This document shows positions 38,001-41,974 of a stretch of 64,000 nucleotides of DNA, in pieces. The first letter of the stretch is position 1, and every line of letters begins with the position of its first letter. Source of the stretch: Lumbricus rubellus (Eukaryota > Annelida > Clitellata > Crassiclitellata > Lumbricidae); the NCBI GenBank assembly GCA_945859605.1, contig OX243815.1:33908785-33972784 (forward strand), given 5' to 3'. The notes under the pieces are model-generated. The model had not been told where the DNA came from. It saw only the letters and a list, made by a program, of their open reading frames with translations, and made no database searches. The position numbers were made by a program, and so were the translations under genes.

Positions 38001-39428
38001 GAACTGCTGGCACAGAAAAGACCAAATAATTATGTAAAAGAATGCCGTTTTCTATCAGCCAAGTGGAGGCCTAACACCAAGACTGGTATTCGGATTTGTG
38101 TTTAAATTGCATAGCTTTTGAAGCTCAGGAAATGGATCCAGGGCTATGAATTTTAATTGGATATGGCATTCGTGATGTAATAAAACTATCTTTTCTTTAT
38201 TGAAACGCCTGCAAGACGCACTGCGCTTTACATTTACAAGTTATGCAGTAATCTTAATTAAACTTAACTACCAACTGAGCAGACAGCTTTGCAATTACAT
38301 GGCGCTAATAGCAGCCTACAAATCAAATCCGCCCAATGGGGCTCGAACCTGCTACCTCTCGCACTCTTGACCAGCGTGTTAACCATTACTCTACCGGGCC
38401 CCCCCCCTCCAGTGGCATCATTTCTGGCAAAAATATCCTTAACTTATTCAATGCCACAGATGAGCAAACCACTATAAGTATCATTTGGCGTAGCGCAAAT
38501 GATACTTATAGTGGTTTGCTCATCTGTGGCATTGAAAAAGTTAAGGATATTATACAAATCCAAATACCAGTCTTGATGTAAGGTCTCCACTTGGCTGCTA
38601 AAACTTTTGTCCTACATAATTAGAAGAGAAACATTCAGATTGAGTTTGGCTACAAGGCAGGTGTATTGTCCTACTTCCCCAGGTATCTAATTCAATCTAG
38701 AATGACTTATGTAGCGATGTTGTCATAAAGCACGCTGAATAGATTGATAACTGGTCCAAGAAATCATAAGACAAGTTTTTCTGACATCAAAAAGGTCAGT
38801 GAAAAATTAGTTGTATGTAACATGCTGCATTCTGCCAGCCTGAAGTTTTGATTAAACGAAAATTGATAGATTGACTAAAATAGAGCAAGTCATGGAAATA
38901 AGATGTCATACTACATTGTGTGGATAAAGTTAATCATATGAGCCCACGCTCAAGTCAAAAACAACTGACTATGCCAAGGTTAATTCTACTAAAATGCAAC
39001 TGATCATTTGGTACAAAACAACAGCTCCTTAAACTTGACCTTCCACTCCTGACCTCAATGCTGACAGACAATGCCTTGTTAAGAGGAACACTAGTCAGAG
39101 CGTACTTTGATTGCATCTAATATTTGATATCTAAAAATACCTTAAAATTCAGACCATTATAGTATCTTACTTCATCTTTTATGTAATCGTAAACGGAATA
39201 GTTATCCAGAAATGCGGTTCTATTTCTCTGCTTTCGTTTTGCCATTCGGTCAAATACATTCATAATACTTTCTTGATTGCCTGTAGCGGTTGTAGCTATC
39301 ATACGAACACGTTGATTTTCCACTAGCAATTTACGCCAGCAACCGTGTGACGAGTTCTTTGACAGCGTAGAACAAATTCTGTAACTCGCCCTGCAGCCTC
39401 CTTTCAACATACTGGGCGATAATGTCAT
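4910..39428 (-). CDS. NDUFAF5: NDUFAF5, complex I assembly factor 5 (complete, 11 coding exons)
   Basis: NDUFAF5 is a mitochondrial matrix protein of the SAM-methyltransferase fold. In vertebrates it hydroxylates an arginine of NDUFS7 during early complex I assembly. Eleven exons on the minus strand join without a phase clash into 358 codons plus stop; the human protein is about 345. Residues 1-60 are Arg/Ser-rich with few acids, as in a mitochondrial presequence. [12 protein letters not shown] near residue 60 begins the conserved part. The SAM-binding LDLGCGRG is at residues 106-113. Later family blocks are ADEEYLPF (exon 4), LHWVN (exon 5), [13 protein letters not shown] (exon 6), [13 protein letters not shown] (exon 7), MGESNCAW (exon 9), IGWKPDKTQ and PAAERGSG (exons 10-11). 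A stop two codons before the ATG at 39428 fixes the start. All introns are GT-AG. The introns carry nearly all the transposons in this half of the window. Exons and phases are read directly; function is family knowledge. Confidence 0.95.
5089..6074. mobile_element. DNA transposon with GTTACGTAACG-rich inverted termini
   Basis: The ends are inverted copies of GGGGTCATTGCATAATTACG (right copy reads GGGGCCATTG), followed in each arm by repeats of GGGTGGGTGGG and GTTACGNAACG. ATA flanks both sides but the true target duplication is unclear in AT-rich DNA. The core (about 5210-5930) has only short frames, so the copy is non-autonomous. It lies in NDUFAF5 intron 10. Confidence 0.75.
6436..6488. repeat. 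Hairpin split by a transposon
   Basis: GGCACGTCGTAGCACGACCTT (arm at about 6435-6455) pairs with AAGGTCGTGCTACAACG (6472-6488). The end of the second arm, TGCTTC, is found at 7971 on the far side of the 6489-7961 element, so that element inserted into the hairpin. Confidence 0.7.
6903..7118 (+). repeat. tRNA-derived SINE, copy 1
   Basis: An about 70-bp tRNA-like head with a box B (GGTTCGAATCC at 6944-6954) is followed by a body (CTTGGGCAAGT, TCACAATTGCTCAGC, CGTGAAACTCC). The 3' tail GAGCGCCTCTGAGTAG and TTGAAGGGGCGCTATAA ends in (CAAA)n. Copies 2 and 3 are at 58310 and 62502. The tail matches LINE 3' ends in this window. Confidence 0.8.
7365..7741. mobile_element. Non-autonomous hAT element
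   Basis: The termini CAGCGGTTCCCAACC and GGTTGGGAACTACTG are inverted. They are flanked by a perfect 8-bp duplication CTTTAGGG (7357-7364, 7742-7749), diagnostic of hAT. The interior is repeated GTGGCCC-type sequence with no gene. It is the same family as 19501-19799. Confidence 0.9.
7971..8874. other. NDUFAF5 intron 10 sequence, nothing recognised
   Basis: AT-rich DNA. Two short minus-strand frames (7910-8131, 8122-8340) show no family features and no codon-level conservation that I can recognise. Confidence 0.5.
8875..9861 (+). mobile_element. Mariner/Tc1-like element with decayed transposase
   Basis: Inverted ends CACGGTGATTCATAAAAAAA and its complement are flanked by TA (8873-8874, 9862-9863). 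The plus strand carries a decayed transposase: [11 protein letters not shown] (near 9345), [13 protein letters not shown] (near 9430), LNPVDYK (near 9535) and [11 protein letters not shown] (near 9640) lie in different frames with stops between. The last catalytic acidic residue region reads NSLVLNP instead of the usual NSPDLNP. It is 987 bp and dead. Confidence 0.85.
9862..10107. other. NDUFAF5 intron 10, nothing recognised
   Basis: Short AT-rich intron stretch between the mariner element and exon 10, with no motif beyond the splice donor GTATTA (minus strand) at its edge. Confidence 0.5.
10108..10187 (-). CDS. NDUFAF5: NDUFAF5 exon 10
   Basis: Between a GTTGTAG acceptor and a GTATTA donor, the exon encodes [19 protein letters not shown] and KPDKTQ. 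This matches the family segment that reads VPATYQIYYMIGWK in human. It starts in phase 1 and ends in phase 0. Confidence 0.92.
10481..11170. repeat. Inverted-repeat element, arms about 130 bp
   Basis: 10481-10624 and 11046-11170 are imperfect inverted copies (for example CCTGACTCCCTGTCTA on the right pairs with TAGACAGGGAGTCAGG on the left). The about 420-bp spacer holds a poly-G run (about 10839-10851) and repeats of GTTGTTGTTTGGT. It probably derives from a foldback or MITE, but no target duplication was found. Confidence 0.7.
11171..11751. other. NDUFAF5 intron 9, nothing recognised
   Basis: Non-coding AT-rich DNA with one TAGGCCTA motif near 11407. No repeat end or gene was identified. 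Confidence 0.5.
11752..11930. repeat. Degenerate minisatellite, unit about 17-20 bp
   Basis: About nine imperfect copies of a unit like CCAGAACTTTTTNCCNTGC are in tandem. Open frames crossing it on both strands (for example 11658-12182 plus and 11669-12247 minus) translate as Pro/Phe/Cys-rich repeats and are artefacts of the repeat. Confidence 0.75.
12529..13302. mobile_element. Mariner-like palindromic element
   Basis: The ends CACTGTGTCCACNATAAAGT are inverted and sit in TATATA on both sides, fitting a TA target. Arms of about 280 bp (12529-12810, 13020-13302) are inverted copies. The about 200-bp centre encodes on the plus strand a relic [20 protein letters not shown], like the C-terminal helix of Tc1/mariner transposases. 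It is a deletion derivative in NDUFAF5 intron 9. Confidence 0.8.
13408..13491 (-). CDS. NDUFAF5: NDUFAF5 exon 9
   Basis: The exon encodes [20 protein letters not shown] and AACVIYQ, nearly the same as the human block [18 protein letters not shown]. The acceptor is CACTAG, the donor GTACTG; it enters and leaves in phase 1. Confidence 0.95.
13492..14454. other. NDUFAF5 intron 8
   Basis: A poly-G tract lies at about 13603-13622. The rest is AT-rich intron with no recognisable element. Confidence 0.5.
14455..14515 (-). CDS. NDUFAF5: NDUFAF5 exon 8
   Basis: The exon encodes [20 protein letters not shown], aligned with human [20 protein letters not shown]. The acceptor is TTGACAG, the donor GTAGGG; it enters in phase 0 and leaves in phase 1. 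Confidence 0.95.
14815..14890 (-). repeat. LINE 3' tail fragment
   Basis: The minus strand reads GGGAGCACCTCTGATTAGG followed by GTGCTTTATAAATTTG, the 3' tail pattern (GAGCGCCTCTGAGTAG ... GCGCTATA) shared by several LINEs in the window. Confidence 0.6.
15065..16276 (-). pseudogene. LINE-A reverse transcriptase fragment, 3' end
   Basis: The minus strand carries the C-terminal part of a CR1/L2-group reverse transcriptase in several frames: [40 protein letters not shown], then the terminal [20 protein letters not shown] and a (TAA)n tail at 15068-15083. Stops and frameshifts break it. A second copy of the same family is at 21185-23080. The 5' side is cut by the tail of another LINE at 16277. 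Confidence 0.85.
16277..17650 (-). pseudogene. LINE-B reverse transcriptase fragment with (TTGA)n tail
   Basis: The minus strand holds [15 protein letters not shown] (reverse transcriptase motif A region), QQYADDI (the YADD motif near 16825), [16 protein letters not shown] and a C-terminal [20 protein letters not shown], in frames broken by stops. The 3' end has a GCCTCTGAGTAGG tail and (TTGA)n at 16277-16298. It abuts LINE-A. Confidence 0.85.
17761..18636. mobile_element. Non-autonomous hAT element
   Basis: The termini CAGGGGTTCTCAAACT and AGTTTGAGAACCCCTG are flanked by the 8-bp duplication CTCTAGAG (17753-17760, 18637-18644). Subterminal GTACCCC / GGGTACG motifs are present. No transposase frame is visible. 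Confidence 0.92.
18645..19374. other. NDUFAF5 intron 7, nothing recognised
   Basis: AT-rich DNA without recognisable gene, LINE or terminal repeat. Confidence 0.5.
19375..20170 (-). pseudogene. LINE endonuclease-domain fragment, interrupted by a hAT element
   Basis: The minus strand reads SNIYRPPG and [10 protein letters not shown] (20165-20030), motifs of the LINE APE-type endonuclease. After a frameshift it continues to a linker [17 protein letters not shown] near 19440, as found between endonuclease and reverse transcriptase. The hAT copy 19501-19799 splits it, and rejoining across one target copy restores the linker. It ends only about 150 bp from NDUFAF5 exon 7. Confidence 0.8.
19501..19799. 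mobile_element. Non-autonomous hAT element
   Basis: The ends CAGTGGTTCCCAACC and GGTTGCGAACCGCTG are flanked by the 8-bp duplication GTTTAGAT (19493-19500, 19800-19807). It is the same family as 7365-7741, in opposite orientation. Confidence 0.9.
20325..20411 (-). CDS. NDUFAF5: NDUFAF5 exon 7
   Basis: Twenty-nine codons in phase 0: [20 protein letters not shown] then RAGFVMLTI, matching human [20 protein letters not shown]. The acceptor is CTTGCAG, the donor GTAAGT. Confidence 0.95.
20412..21184. other. NDUFAF5 intron 6, nothing recognised
   Basis: AT-rich intron. Repeats of ATTTACT occur near 21085-21125. The open frame at 20818-21165 shows no family resemblance. Confidence 0.5.
21185..23080 (+). 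pseudogene. LINE-A reverse transcriptase fragment, split by a hAT element
   Basis: The plus strand carries [15 protein letters not shown] (21183-21230), [20 protein letters not shown] and [13 protein letters not shown] up to 21472. After the hAT copy it resumes as [17 protein letters not shown] and [20 protein letters not shown], with a C-terminal KEWNQLPL and an (AAT)n tail at 23055-23072. It is the same family as 15065-16276. Frameshifts and stops make it a relic. Confidence 0.88.
21473..22379. mobile_element. Non-autonomous hAT element inside LINE-A
   Basis: The ends CAGTGCTGTCCAACC and GGTTGGACAGTACTG are flanked by CCCTATAC (21465-21472) and CCCTAGAC (22380-22387), an 8-bp duplication with one change. 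The uninterrupted LINE-A copy at 15065-16276 has ACCCTAGACAATAA at this place, giving an empty-site comparison within the same window. Confidence 0.95.
23189..23277 (-). repeat. SINE 3' fragment
   Basis: The minus strand reads GAGTTT/CGTGAAACTC-type body sequence, then GGAGCGCCTCTGAGTAG and TTGAAGGGGCGCAATAACAA, the tail of the tRNA-derived SINE at 6903. Confidence 0.7.
23278..23639. other. NDUFAF5 intron 6, nothing recognised
   Basis: AT-rich, non-coding, with short GAACAAAG-type simple sequence near 23280-23330. Confidence 0.5.
23640..24062 (-). pseudogene. LINE 3' end fragment
   Basis: The minus strand has reverse transcriptase C-terminal motifs in shifted frames ([31 protein letters not shown] near 23840). 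It ends with a GCGCCTCTAAGTAG tail, a shortened GCTATATAAATGC and (AATG)-like repeats near 23640-23660. It belongs to the same group as 24628-24907. Confidence 0.75.
24320..24430 (-). CDS. NDUFAF5: NDUFAF5 exon 6
   Basis: Thirty-seven codons in phase 0: [37 protein letters not shown]. Human reads [20 protein letters not shown]. The acceptor is TTTTAAG with only a short pyrimidine tract; the donor is GTAAGC. A (TGG)n repeat lies 19 bp upstream in the intron. Confidence 0.95.
24449..24532. repeat. (CCA)n/(TGG)n microsatellite
   Basis: The interrupted CCA/CAC repeat makes histidine-rich and valine-rich spurious frames on either strand. On the minus strand it is a (TGG)n tract just upstream of the exon 6 acceptor. 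Confidence 0.9.
24628..24907 (+). pseudogene. LINE 3' end fragment with (GAAT)n tail
   Basis: The plus strand encodes a reverse transcriptase C-terminal piece [20 protein letters not shown] followed by [19 protein letters not shown] and a stop. It then has the tail GAGCGCCTCTGAGTAG, TTGAAGGAGCGCTATATAAA and (GAAT)n at 24887-24907. The body is 5'-truncated. The tail matches that of the SINEs. Confidence 0.85.
24908..25325. other. NDUFAF5 intron 5, nothing recognised
   Basis: AT-rich DNA with a short (TA)-rich tract at about 25070-25100. Confidence 0.5.
25326..25365 (-). CDS. NDUFAF5: NDUFAF5 exon 5
   Basis: A 40-base exon encoding (S)[13 protein letters not shown], matching human SLHWVNDLPRALEQ. 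The split serine codon (AG|T) joins exon 4 correctly. The acceptor is GTTTGTAG, the donor GTGATC. Confidence 0.95.
25690..25796 (-). CDS. NDUFAF5: NDUFAF5 exon 4
   Basis: The exon encodes [20 protein letters not shown] and [15 protein letters not shown], matching human [20 protein letters not shown]. The acceptor is TCTGTTAG, the donor GTGTGT. Its phase-0 start decides between two possible donors of exon 3, because the alternative would give a stop. Confidence 0.93.
25797..26019. other. NDUFAF5 intron 3, nothing recognised
   Basis: Short AT-rich stretch without a recognisable element. Confidence 0.5.
26020..26898 (+). pseudogene. L2/CR1-type LINE reverse transcriptase fragment with (ATT)n tail
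   Basis: The plus strand has [55 protein letters not shown] and [15 protein letters not shown], and a C-terminal [16 protein letters not shown]. Stops and frameshifts break it. (TTA)n at 26877-26898 is its tail. Confidence 0.85.
26899..28710. other. NDUFAF5 intron 3, mostly unassigned; LINE tail at 27243-27345
   Basis: A minus-strand LINE tail (GAGCACCTCTGAGTGG, then GGAATGCTTTATAAATGC) is at about 27243-27345. About 27480-28320 gives broken minus-strand frames with a Lys/Glu-rich look that may be an old transposase, but I cannot name it. The rest is AT-rich. Confidence 0.4.
28711..29460 (-). pseudogene. RTE-like LINE reverse transcriptase 3' fragment with (ATG)n tail
   Basis: The minus strand reads [39 protein letters not shown] (29194-29406), then [20 protein letters not shown] and [17 protein letters not shown] to 28729, the usual C-terminal order in RTE-type and related LINEs. 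One frameshift near 29160-29190 separates the two parts. The tail is (ATG)n at 28711-28735. Confidence 0.85.
29470..29550. repeat. 21-bp hairpin with adjacent direct repeat
   Basis: AATCCAGATATCAAACTTGA(T) at 29500-29520 is the exact complement of 29530-29550 with a 9-base loop. CTTACCAATATCAAGTTT also occurs directly at 29470-29487 and 29521-29538. The arrangement resembles a template-switch event. Confidence 0.85.
29551..30252. other. NDUFAF5 intron 3, nothing recognised
   Basis: AT-rich intron up to the exon 3 donor. Confidence 0.5.
30253..30364 (-). CDS. NDUFAF5: NDUFAF5 exon 3 (SAM-binding motif)
   Basis: The exon encodes [36 protein letters not shown]; human reads [20 protein letters not shown]. 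The glycine-rich loop LDLGCGRG binds S-adenosylmethionine in this fold. The acceptor is TGTCTTAG; the donor is GTAGGT, chosen over an overlapping GTAAGC four bases downstream because only the former keeps exon 4 open. Confidence 0.95.
30450..31058. mobile_element. Element with 9-bp target duplication and ACCGCGCAC-rich termini
   Basis: It is flanked by the 9-bp duplication CGCTGTGAC (30441-30449, 31059-31067). The left end begins GGTATCCGG, close to GGTATGCGG of the element at 6489. The terminal inverted repeats (about 30463-30545, 30930-31045) consist of five to seven spaced copies of a CGCGGTTTTGTG/CACAAAACCGCG motif. The interior (30540-30830) is a minisatellite of ATCCAGCTTCNATTTC units. 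Frames translating as KPRTQNR repeats are artefacts. A Mutator-like origin is inferred from the 9-bp duplication only. Confidence 0.8.
31236..34046. mobile_element. Large foldback (TU/FB-like) element
   Basis: 31236 to about 32525 and about 32760 to 34046 are near-perfect inverted complements, starting with GGGTCATTCCATGTCAAATC. Inside each arm are direct repeats of an about 390-bp unit marked by GGGATAGGTAGCACAGT (about 31808, 32190, 32589 on the plus strand; their complements near 33070 and 33465). The centre holds an unpaired third unit. ATAT at both outer ends may be a 4-bp duplication or part of the palindrome. No transposase frame exists. Sea urchin TU elements have this architecture. 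Confidence 0.88.
34047..34605. other. NDUFAF5 intron 2, nothing recognised
   Basis: AT-rich stretch with (TTTG)n at about 34282-34305. Confidence 0.5.
34606..34776 (+). pseudogene. C-terminal fragment of a different LINE, fused in frame to the next ORF
   Basis: The plus strand reads [20 protein letters not shown] then [20 protein letters not shown], which is the C-terminal end of a LINE reverse transcriptase. It runs without a stop into the ATG at 34777 of the next element, so two LINE pieces that should be about 600 residues apart are joined. Confidence 0.8.
34777..36636 (+). CDS. LINE reverse transcriptase ORF (619 codons), Jockey/CR1/L2 group, 5'-truncated
   Basis: This is the longest intact frame in the window. 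From the N terminus it has the endonuclease-to-RT linker ([20 protein letters not shown]), AGPDGISP (about residue 130), [40 protein letters not shown] (motif A), [27 protein letters not shown] (catalytic FADD), [30 protein letters not shown], and a C-terminal [11 protein letters not shown]. It lacks the endonuclease domain, so it cannot retrotranspose alone. The first codons of the annotated frame belong to the junction with another LINE (34606-34776). The intact frame implies recent insertion. The 3' UTR runs to 37120. Confidence 0.95.
   Translation: MFTSYRNLFKTLRLECERRYYADRFLQCNHNINKTWAVIKHILNSNSKLPTPSTFQIDGQDTSNNQEIADAFNKYFTNIGSILATNIPQSTVEFNSFMPTPPSCSFGILPVSHEEIIHVVQELRITQSAGPDGISPSIAKLSMSAIVEPLASIFNSSFLYGQVPAELKAAKITPIFKSGSKSLITNYRPISILPFFSKIMERLMYNRLLAFLDKYNLLAPNQYGFKKNHSTFMALMDIQSNISEAMNNNSYSIGIFFDLSKAFDTVDHSILLKKLKGYGIRGVANEWFSDYLKNRTQFVYFNDSSSYSSNITCGVPQGSILGPLLFLLYVNDLSTISSLFKLVLFADDTNAFLNDKSITDLFCRANSELQLISLWFRTNKLSLNLTKTNYIVFYAMRKTPPPDNLHIAIDGISINQVTSTKFLGTIIDSHLNWKEHISQIAKKVAKNIGILRRIRHNLPSNILTNLYYTLVYPYFSYCNISWGVNYSQTLQCLVVLQKLAIRTVYHIHWRLSTKDTFKINRILTILGINRLQIGLFMYRYHNNLLPPCFNNYFKLASSVHQHYTRHAADYRPDFARINPKLFSIKCQGPITWNSFPLDITSLPTLSRFKRALKLYLTEE
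36637..37152 (+). repeat. LINE 3' UTR and (GATTT)n tail
   Basis: An about 480-bp untranslated region ends with AATAAATGG and six copies of ATTTG/GATTT at 37121-37152. Short-repeat tails instead of poly(A) are usual in CR1/L2-group LINEs. Confidence 0.85.
37153..37766. other. NDUFAF5 intron 2, nothing recognised
   Basis: Non-coding; the 76-codon frame at 37153-37383 shows no family features. Confidence 0.5.
37767..37807 (-). CDS. NDUFAF5: NDUFAF5 exon 2
   Basis: A 41-base exon encoding [13 protein letters not shown](R), the counterpart of human VGSRIADRVYDIPR. The acceptor is TTATTTAG, the donor GTGAGT; it enters in phase 0 and leaves in phase 2. Confidence 0.93.
37808..38224. other. NDUFAF5 intron 1, nothing recognised
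   Basis: AT-rich intron with no recognisable element. Confidence 0.5.
38225..38402 (-). repeat. tRNA-derived SINE (second family)
   Basis: On the minus strand a tRNA-like head begins GGCCCGGTAGAGTAATGG (box A region) and carries GGTTCGAGCCCC (box B, about 38337-38348). It is followed by an unrelated body with a GCTGTCTGCTCAGTTGG end. The 5' end has a run of C/G (38400-38407). Confidence 0.65.
38432..38551. repeat. Near-perfect 56-bp-arm hairpin in NDUFAF5 intron 1
   Basis: 38432-38487 is the complement of 38496-38551 with one mismatch in 56 (A against T expected near 38446). The loop is GCGTAGCG. No element boundary or target duplication is evident. Transcribed within the NDUFAF5 pre-mRNA it would form a long double-stranded stem. 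Confidence 0.9.
38552..39170. other. NDUFAF5 intron 1, nothing recognised
   Basis: Non-coding intron up to the exon 1 donor. Confidence 0.5.
39171..39428 (-). CDS. NDUFAF5: NDUFAF5 exon 1 (start codon, mitochondrial presequence)
   Basis: The exon starts [20 protein letters not shown], rich in Ser, Arg and Lys with no acidic residue, as in a matrix-targeting presequence. It continues to [20 protein letters not shown] and YDYIKDE before the donor GTAAGA. An in-frame TAG lies two codons upstream of the ATG. The human protein has NIFDRDLKRKQKNWA here. Confidence 0.93.
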
Positions 39429-39439
39429 GAATCTAAGAA

Positions 39440-39925
39440 TTGTTGGTAGCGAAGTCGGTAAATCTTGCTTTTAACGTCCGAAATTATTTCACTGTAGCAT
39501 CTTATAATATATACTCTGTGTTTTCAGCTGCGTATTTTACGCGTCTCGCCGTTTAAAATTTAAAAATTCCATGAAAAATATTTCCTGACGAAATAGAAGC
39601 GGGATTTAGCGCGTGAGGGTCGGTTATGGCTCAGGTTAGGCGTCGTGAGGGTCGGTTAGGGTTAGTTTTAGGGTTAGTGCAGTCATTCTGCTGAAATTGA
39701 AGCTGGATTGATGAAATTGTTCTTGCCTAACTGGAGCTGGATTGACGAAAAATAATTGTTATCTAAATAGAAGTTGGATAGCAACTATTGATGACGCTAT
39801 TGACATCAATTATTTCGGACGCTGAGGTGAAACGACCATTTAAACCCGGAGTATATATTATTGGATGCTACCATTGAAACCATTGAAATAATTTCGGACG
39901 CTAAAAGCAAGATTTACCGGGAAAT
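39440..39925. repeat. Inverted duplication just upstream of NDUFAF5
   Basis: AAATAATTTCGGACGTTAAA and AGCAAGATTTACCG on the minus strand (about 39450-39497) recur on the plus strand at about 39888-39920. Between them, 39575-39735 is an inverted copy of the unit at 42075-42235, carrying GTTAGGGTTAG-type sequence. Confidence 0.75.
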
Positions 39926-40330
39926 CAACTTGTAACAAATCTGACTTCGGAGCAAATTATGACTGGACGATTAAAATCAAAATTGTTGATTTATTCGGAA
40001 ATCTACAGGAAACTGCATATAAAGTTAGCCCTAGTTTTTGGACGATAATTGGGTTCAGAAATTTCACGTTTTGTTTACATAACAAACTTATTAGTCAATT
40101 AGTGTAGACAGGTATTTATCAACGACTTTAATTATTTCGGTATTTATGTTCATGAATACATACATACAATATATATGAGGTCGTTGCATACATACATATA
40201 TATATATATACATCATGAATAATATAATTATATCTATATTGGGCGATGCCAAAGAATGTGGAAACTACCATAGAGATGTATTAAAATATAACGCTAGAGG
40301 GAATACACGTCTATACATTGATTTCGCTGT

Positions 40331-40448
40331 CCAAAATTCATCCCGACCAATCACATGCTCTAAAATTCCTCCCGACCAATCACATACTCTAAAATCACCC
40401 GACCAATCACATACTCTAAAATCCTCCCGACCAATCACAGGCGATTTC
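40331..40448. promoter_or_regulatory. Four-copy CCAAT-box minisatellite upstream of NDUFAF5
   Basis: Four tandem units of about 28 bp each contain CGACCAATCACA. The CCAAT cores are at 40347, 40376, 40403 and 40431. They lie about 0.9-1.0 kb upstream of the NDUFAF5 start codon. CCAAT is the NF-Y core; binding here is inference. Confidence 0.6.
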
Positions 40449-40534
40449 TCACGCCAACCGTCATTTAAATCGGTGACGTAATTTTACGAGATTTCAATCT
40501 GATTGCAGGGCCGATACGTCATACTCTCTAGCTT

Positions 40535-40544
40535 GTGACGTCAC
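40535..40544. promoter_or_regulatory. CRE-type palindrome GTGACGTCAC
   Basis: A perfect 10-bp CREB/ATF-type site about 1.1 kb upstream of NDUFAF5. A half-site-like GTGACGTAA is near 40471. Confidence 0.5.
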
Positions 40545-40694
40545 TGGCGTGATTTCGTTGGTGACTTAACATTTCCATGCAGAGGAGATAGGCCATACTC
40601 TCTCTAGCGGCTATAGCCTATAATATTTATATTTTATATATATAGCGTACATCTCTATGGAAACTACCGTACGCTAGCTCTGATATTATCACAT

Positions 40695-40832
40695 ACTGCT
40701 TAAAATAATACATAGAAGGATGGAAAGCACAATGGAGAGGGAGCTGCCAGACTGGCTGCAGTGCCAGTTAATCAGGCAGGTTTCAGAAAGGGGCGAGGGA
40801 CACGAGATCACATTGCAAATCTGAGATGATTA
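40695..40832 (+). pseudogene. RTE-type LINE reverse transcriptase fragment
   Basis: In shifted frames the plus strand reads RRMESTMERELPD, then FRKGRGTRDHIANLR, a central RTE reverse transcriptase block. It is short and 5'/3' truncated. Confidence 0.7.
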
Positions 40833-41690
40833 GGCTAACAGCCAAGGGTCACTGTTCTAACTTTTAACAAGATGTTGATAATGCAAGCATATCTATGAAT
40901 GCAAGGCAGAAAATTAACTAAGAGCATGTTTATTTCTACAGAGATTTCTAAACATAGATTTCTGACTTTCACTGTATGTATCGTTCGTATCAATAGTGCA
41001 TTAATGCGAAGAAATTTATTAAAAACCCAAAAGTAGTAGTTAGAAAAATAAGTTTTAATTTTCCAGAGGGGCAAGTGCCCCCTGCCCCTATATGCGGGCG
41101 CCCATGCCCACCCCATCAAATTCCTGGCAACGCCACTGCTCTGTTGAAGTTGGATATATTAGGTCAGACATTATATTGAATGTGGCTTAGTTCTATATAG
41201 CAAAAACTTTACAATGAAGTAGGTCTAAAGTCTAAACAGTAAATTTTTGAAAGAGCACCATGTACAGCGGTAGCTAACATACCAACATAAGTGCACCGGA
41301 AGCGGAAATAGTAACAGCCTCATCTACTCTATCCTTGCTCTATCGGTAGACCACGGCGTGGTCGGGATCGTGGATGTCGTTACATGTAGGCGCCATTTTG
41401 CGCATTAAAGTGCTCGGTTTGTTCTAAATTATTGTTGTATTACAGTTGTAGCTTTTAGTTTGTGTTGAAATTTAAAACTTAATGAAATATAATTTGCTGT
41501 TCTTGGGTTATAAGTGTTTAGAGCGGCACATCTGGCGTATGCGCCAGGAGTGACCACGTTACATAAACGTATGTCAGAAGTATCACCTAATCCCGAATTT
41601 CCTAAGTTTATGAAAATGCAAAACAGACCCAGTTACCGAAAAATTTATCCTGTCAAACGTTCGAAATCCCGAAAAATCAATGATCAATGT
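40833..41690. other. Intergenic; right end of a hAT-like element at about 41060-41138
   Basis: GGGGCAAGTGCCCCCTGCCC and a terminal TGGCAACGCCACTG (to about 41138) look like one end of a CAGTGGCG-type hAT element; no left end was found. The 63-codon frame at 41514-41705 is not recognised. Confidence 0.4.
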
Positions 41691-41699
41691 GGATTAGTC

Positions 41700-41860
41700 G
41701 ATTAATCGGTAGAGCTTTACGATTGCTATTTCGCCGATGTGTAGCGGGTAAACAATATGGCAGCATCCGAAGGGACAGAATAGATTCAATAGAGCGATAT
41801 GGCATACGTCGATCAATAGCCCAACATTTCCGCGAAAAAAGTAAAAGCGAGTATGTGGTG
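41700..41860 (+). repeat. Promoter-like unit, copy A
   Basis: The unit contains GTAAACAATATGGCAGC (41747-41763), GACAGAATAG, ATAGAGCG and CGATCAATAGCCCAACATTT then CCGCGAAAA (to 41837). It aligns with copies near 42608 (plus), 42800-42905 (minus), 46185-46300 (minus), 46434-46533 (plus) and 51670-51740 (minus). Confidence 0.7.
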
Positions 41861-41974
41861 TTTTGGGTAGGCATTATGGTTAAACCGTAGTTTAGGCTGT
41901 TTAATTATTTGGCCAAAAAGTGAGGCTGTTAAATTATTTGCATGTGTATAAATGATATACAAGTAATTTCTGGA

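Noticed and set aside
38432..38551. microRNA precursor
   Set aside because: The stem is too long and too perfect for a typical pre-miRNA and nothing shows conservation; kept only as a hairpin of unknown origin.
41514..41890. Small basic proteins (63 and 67 codons)
   Set aside because: They fall in the repeated promoter-like unit; sister copies keep the DNA but not one reading frame.
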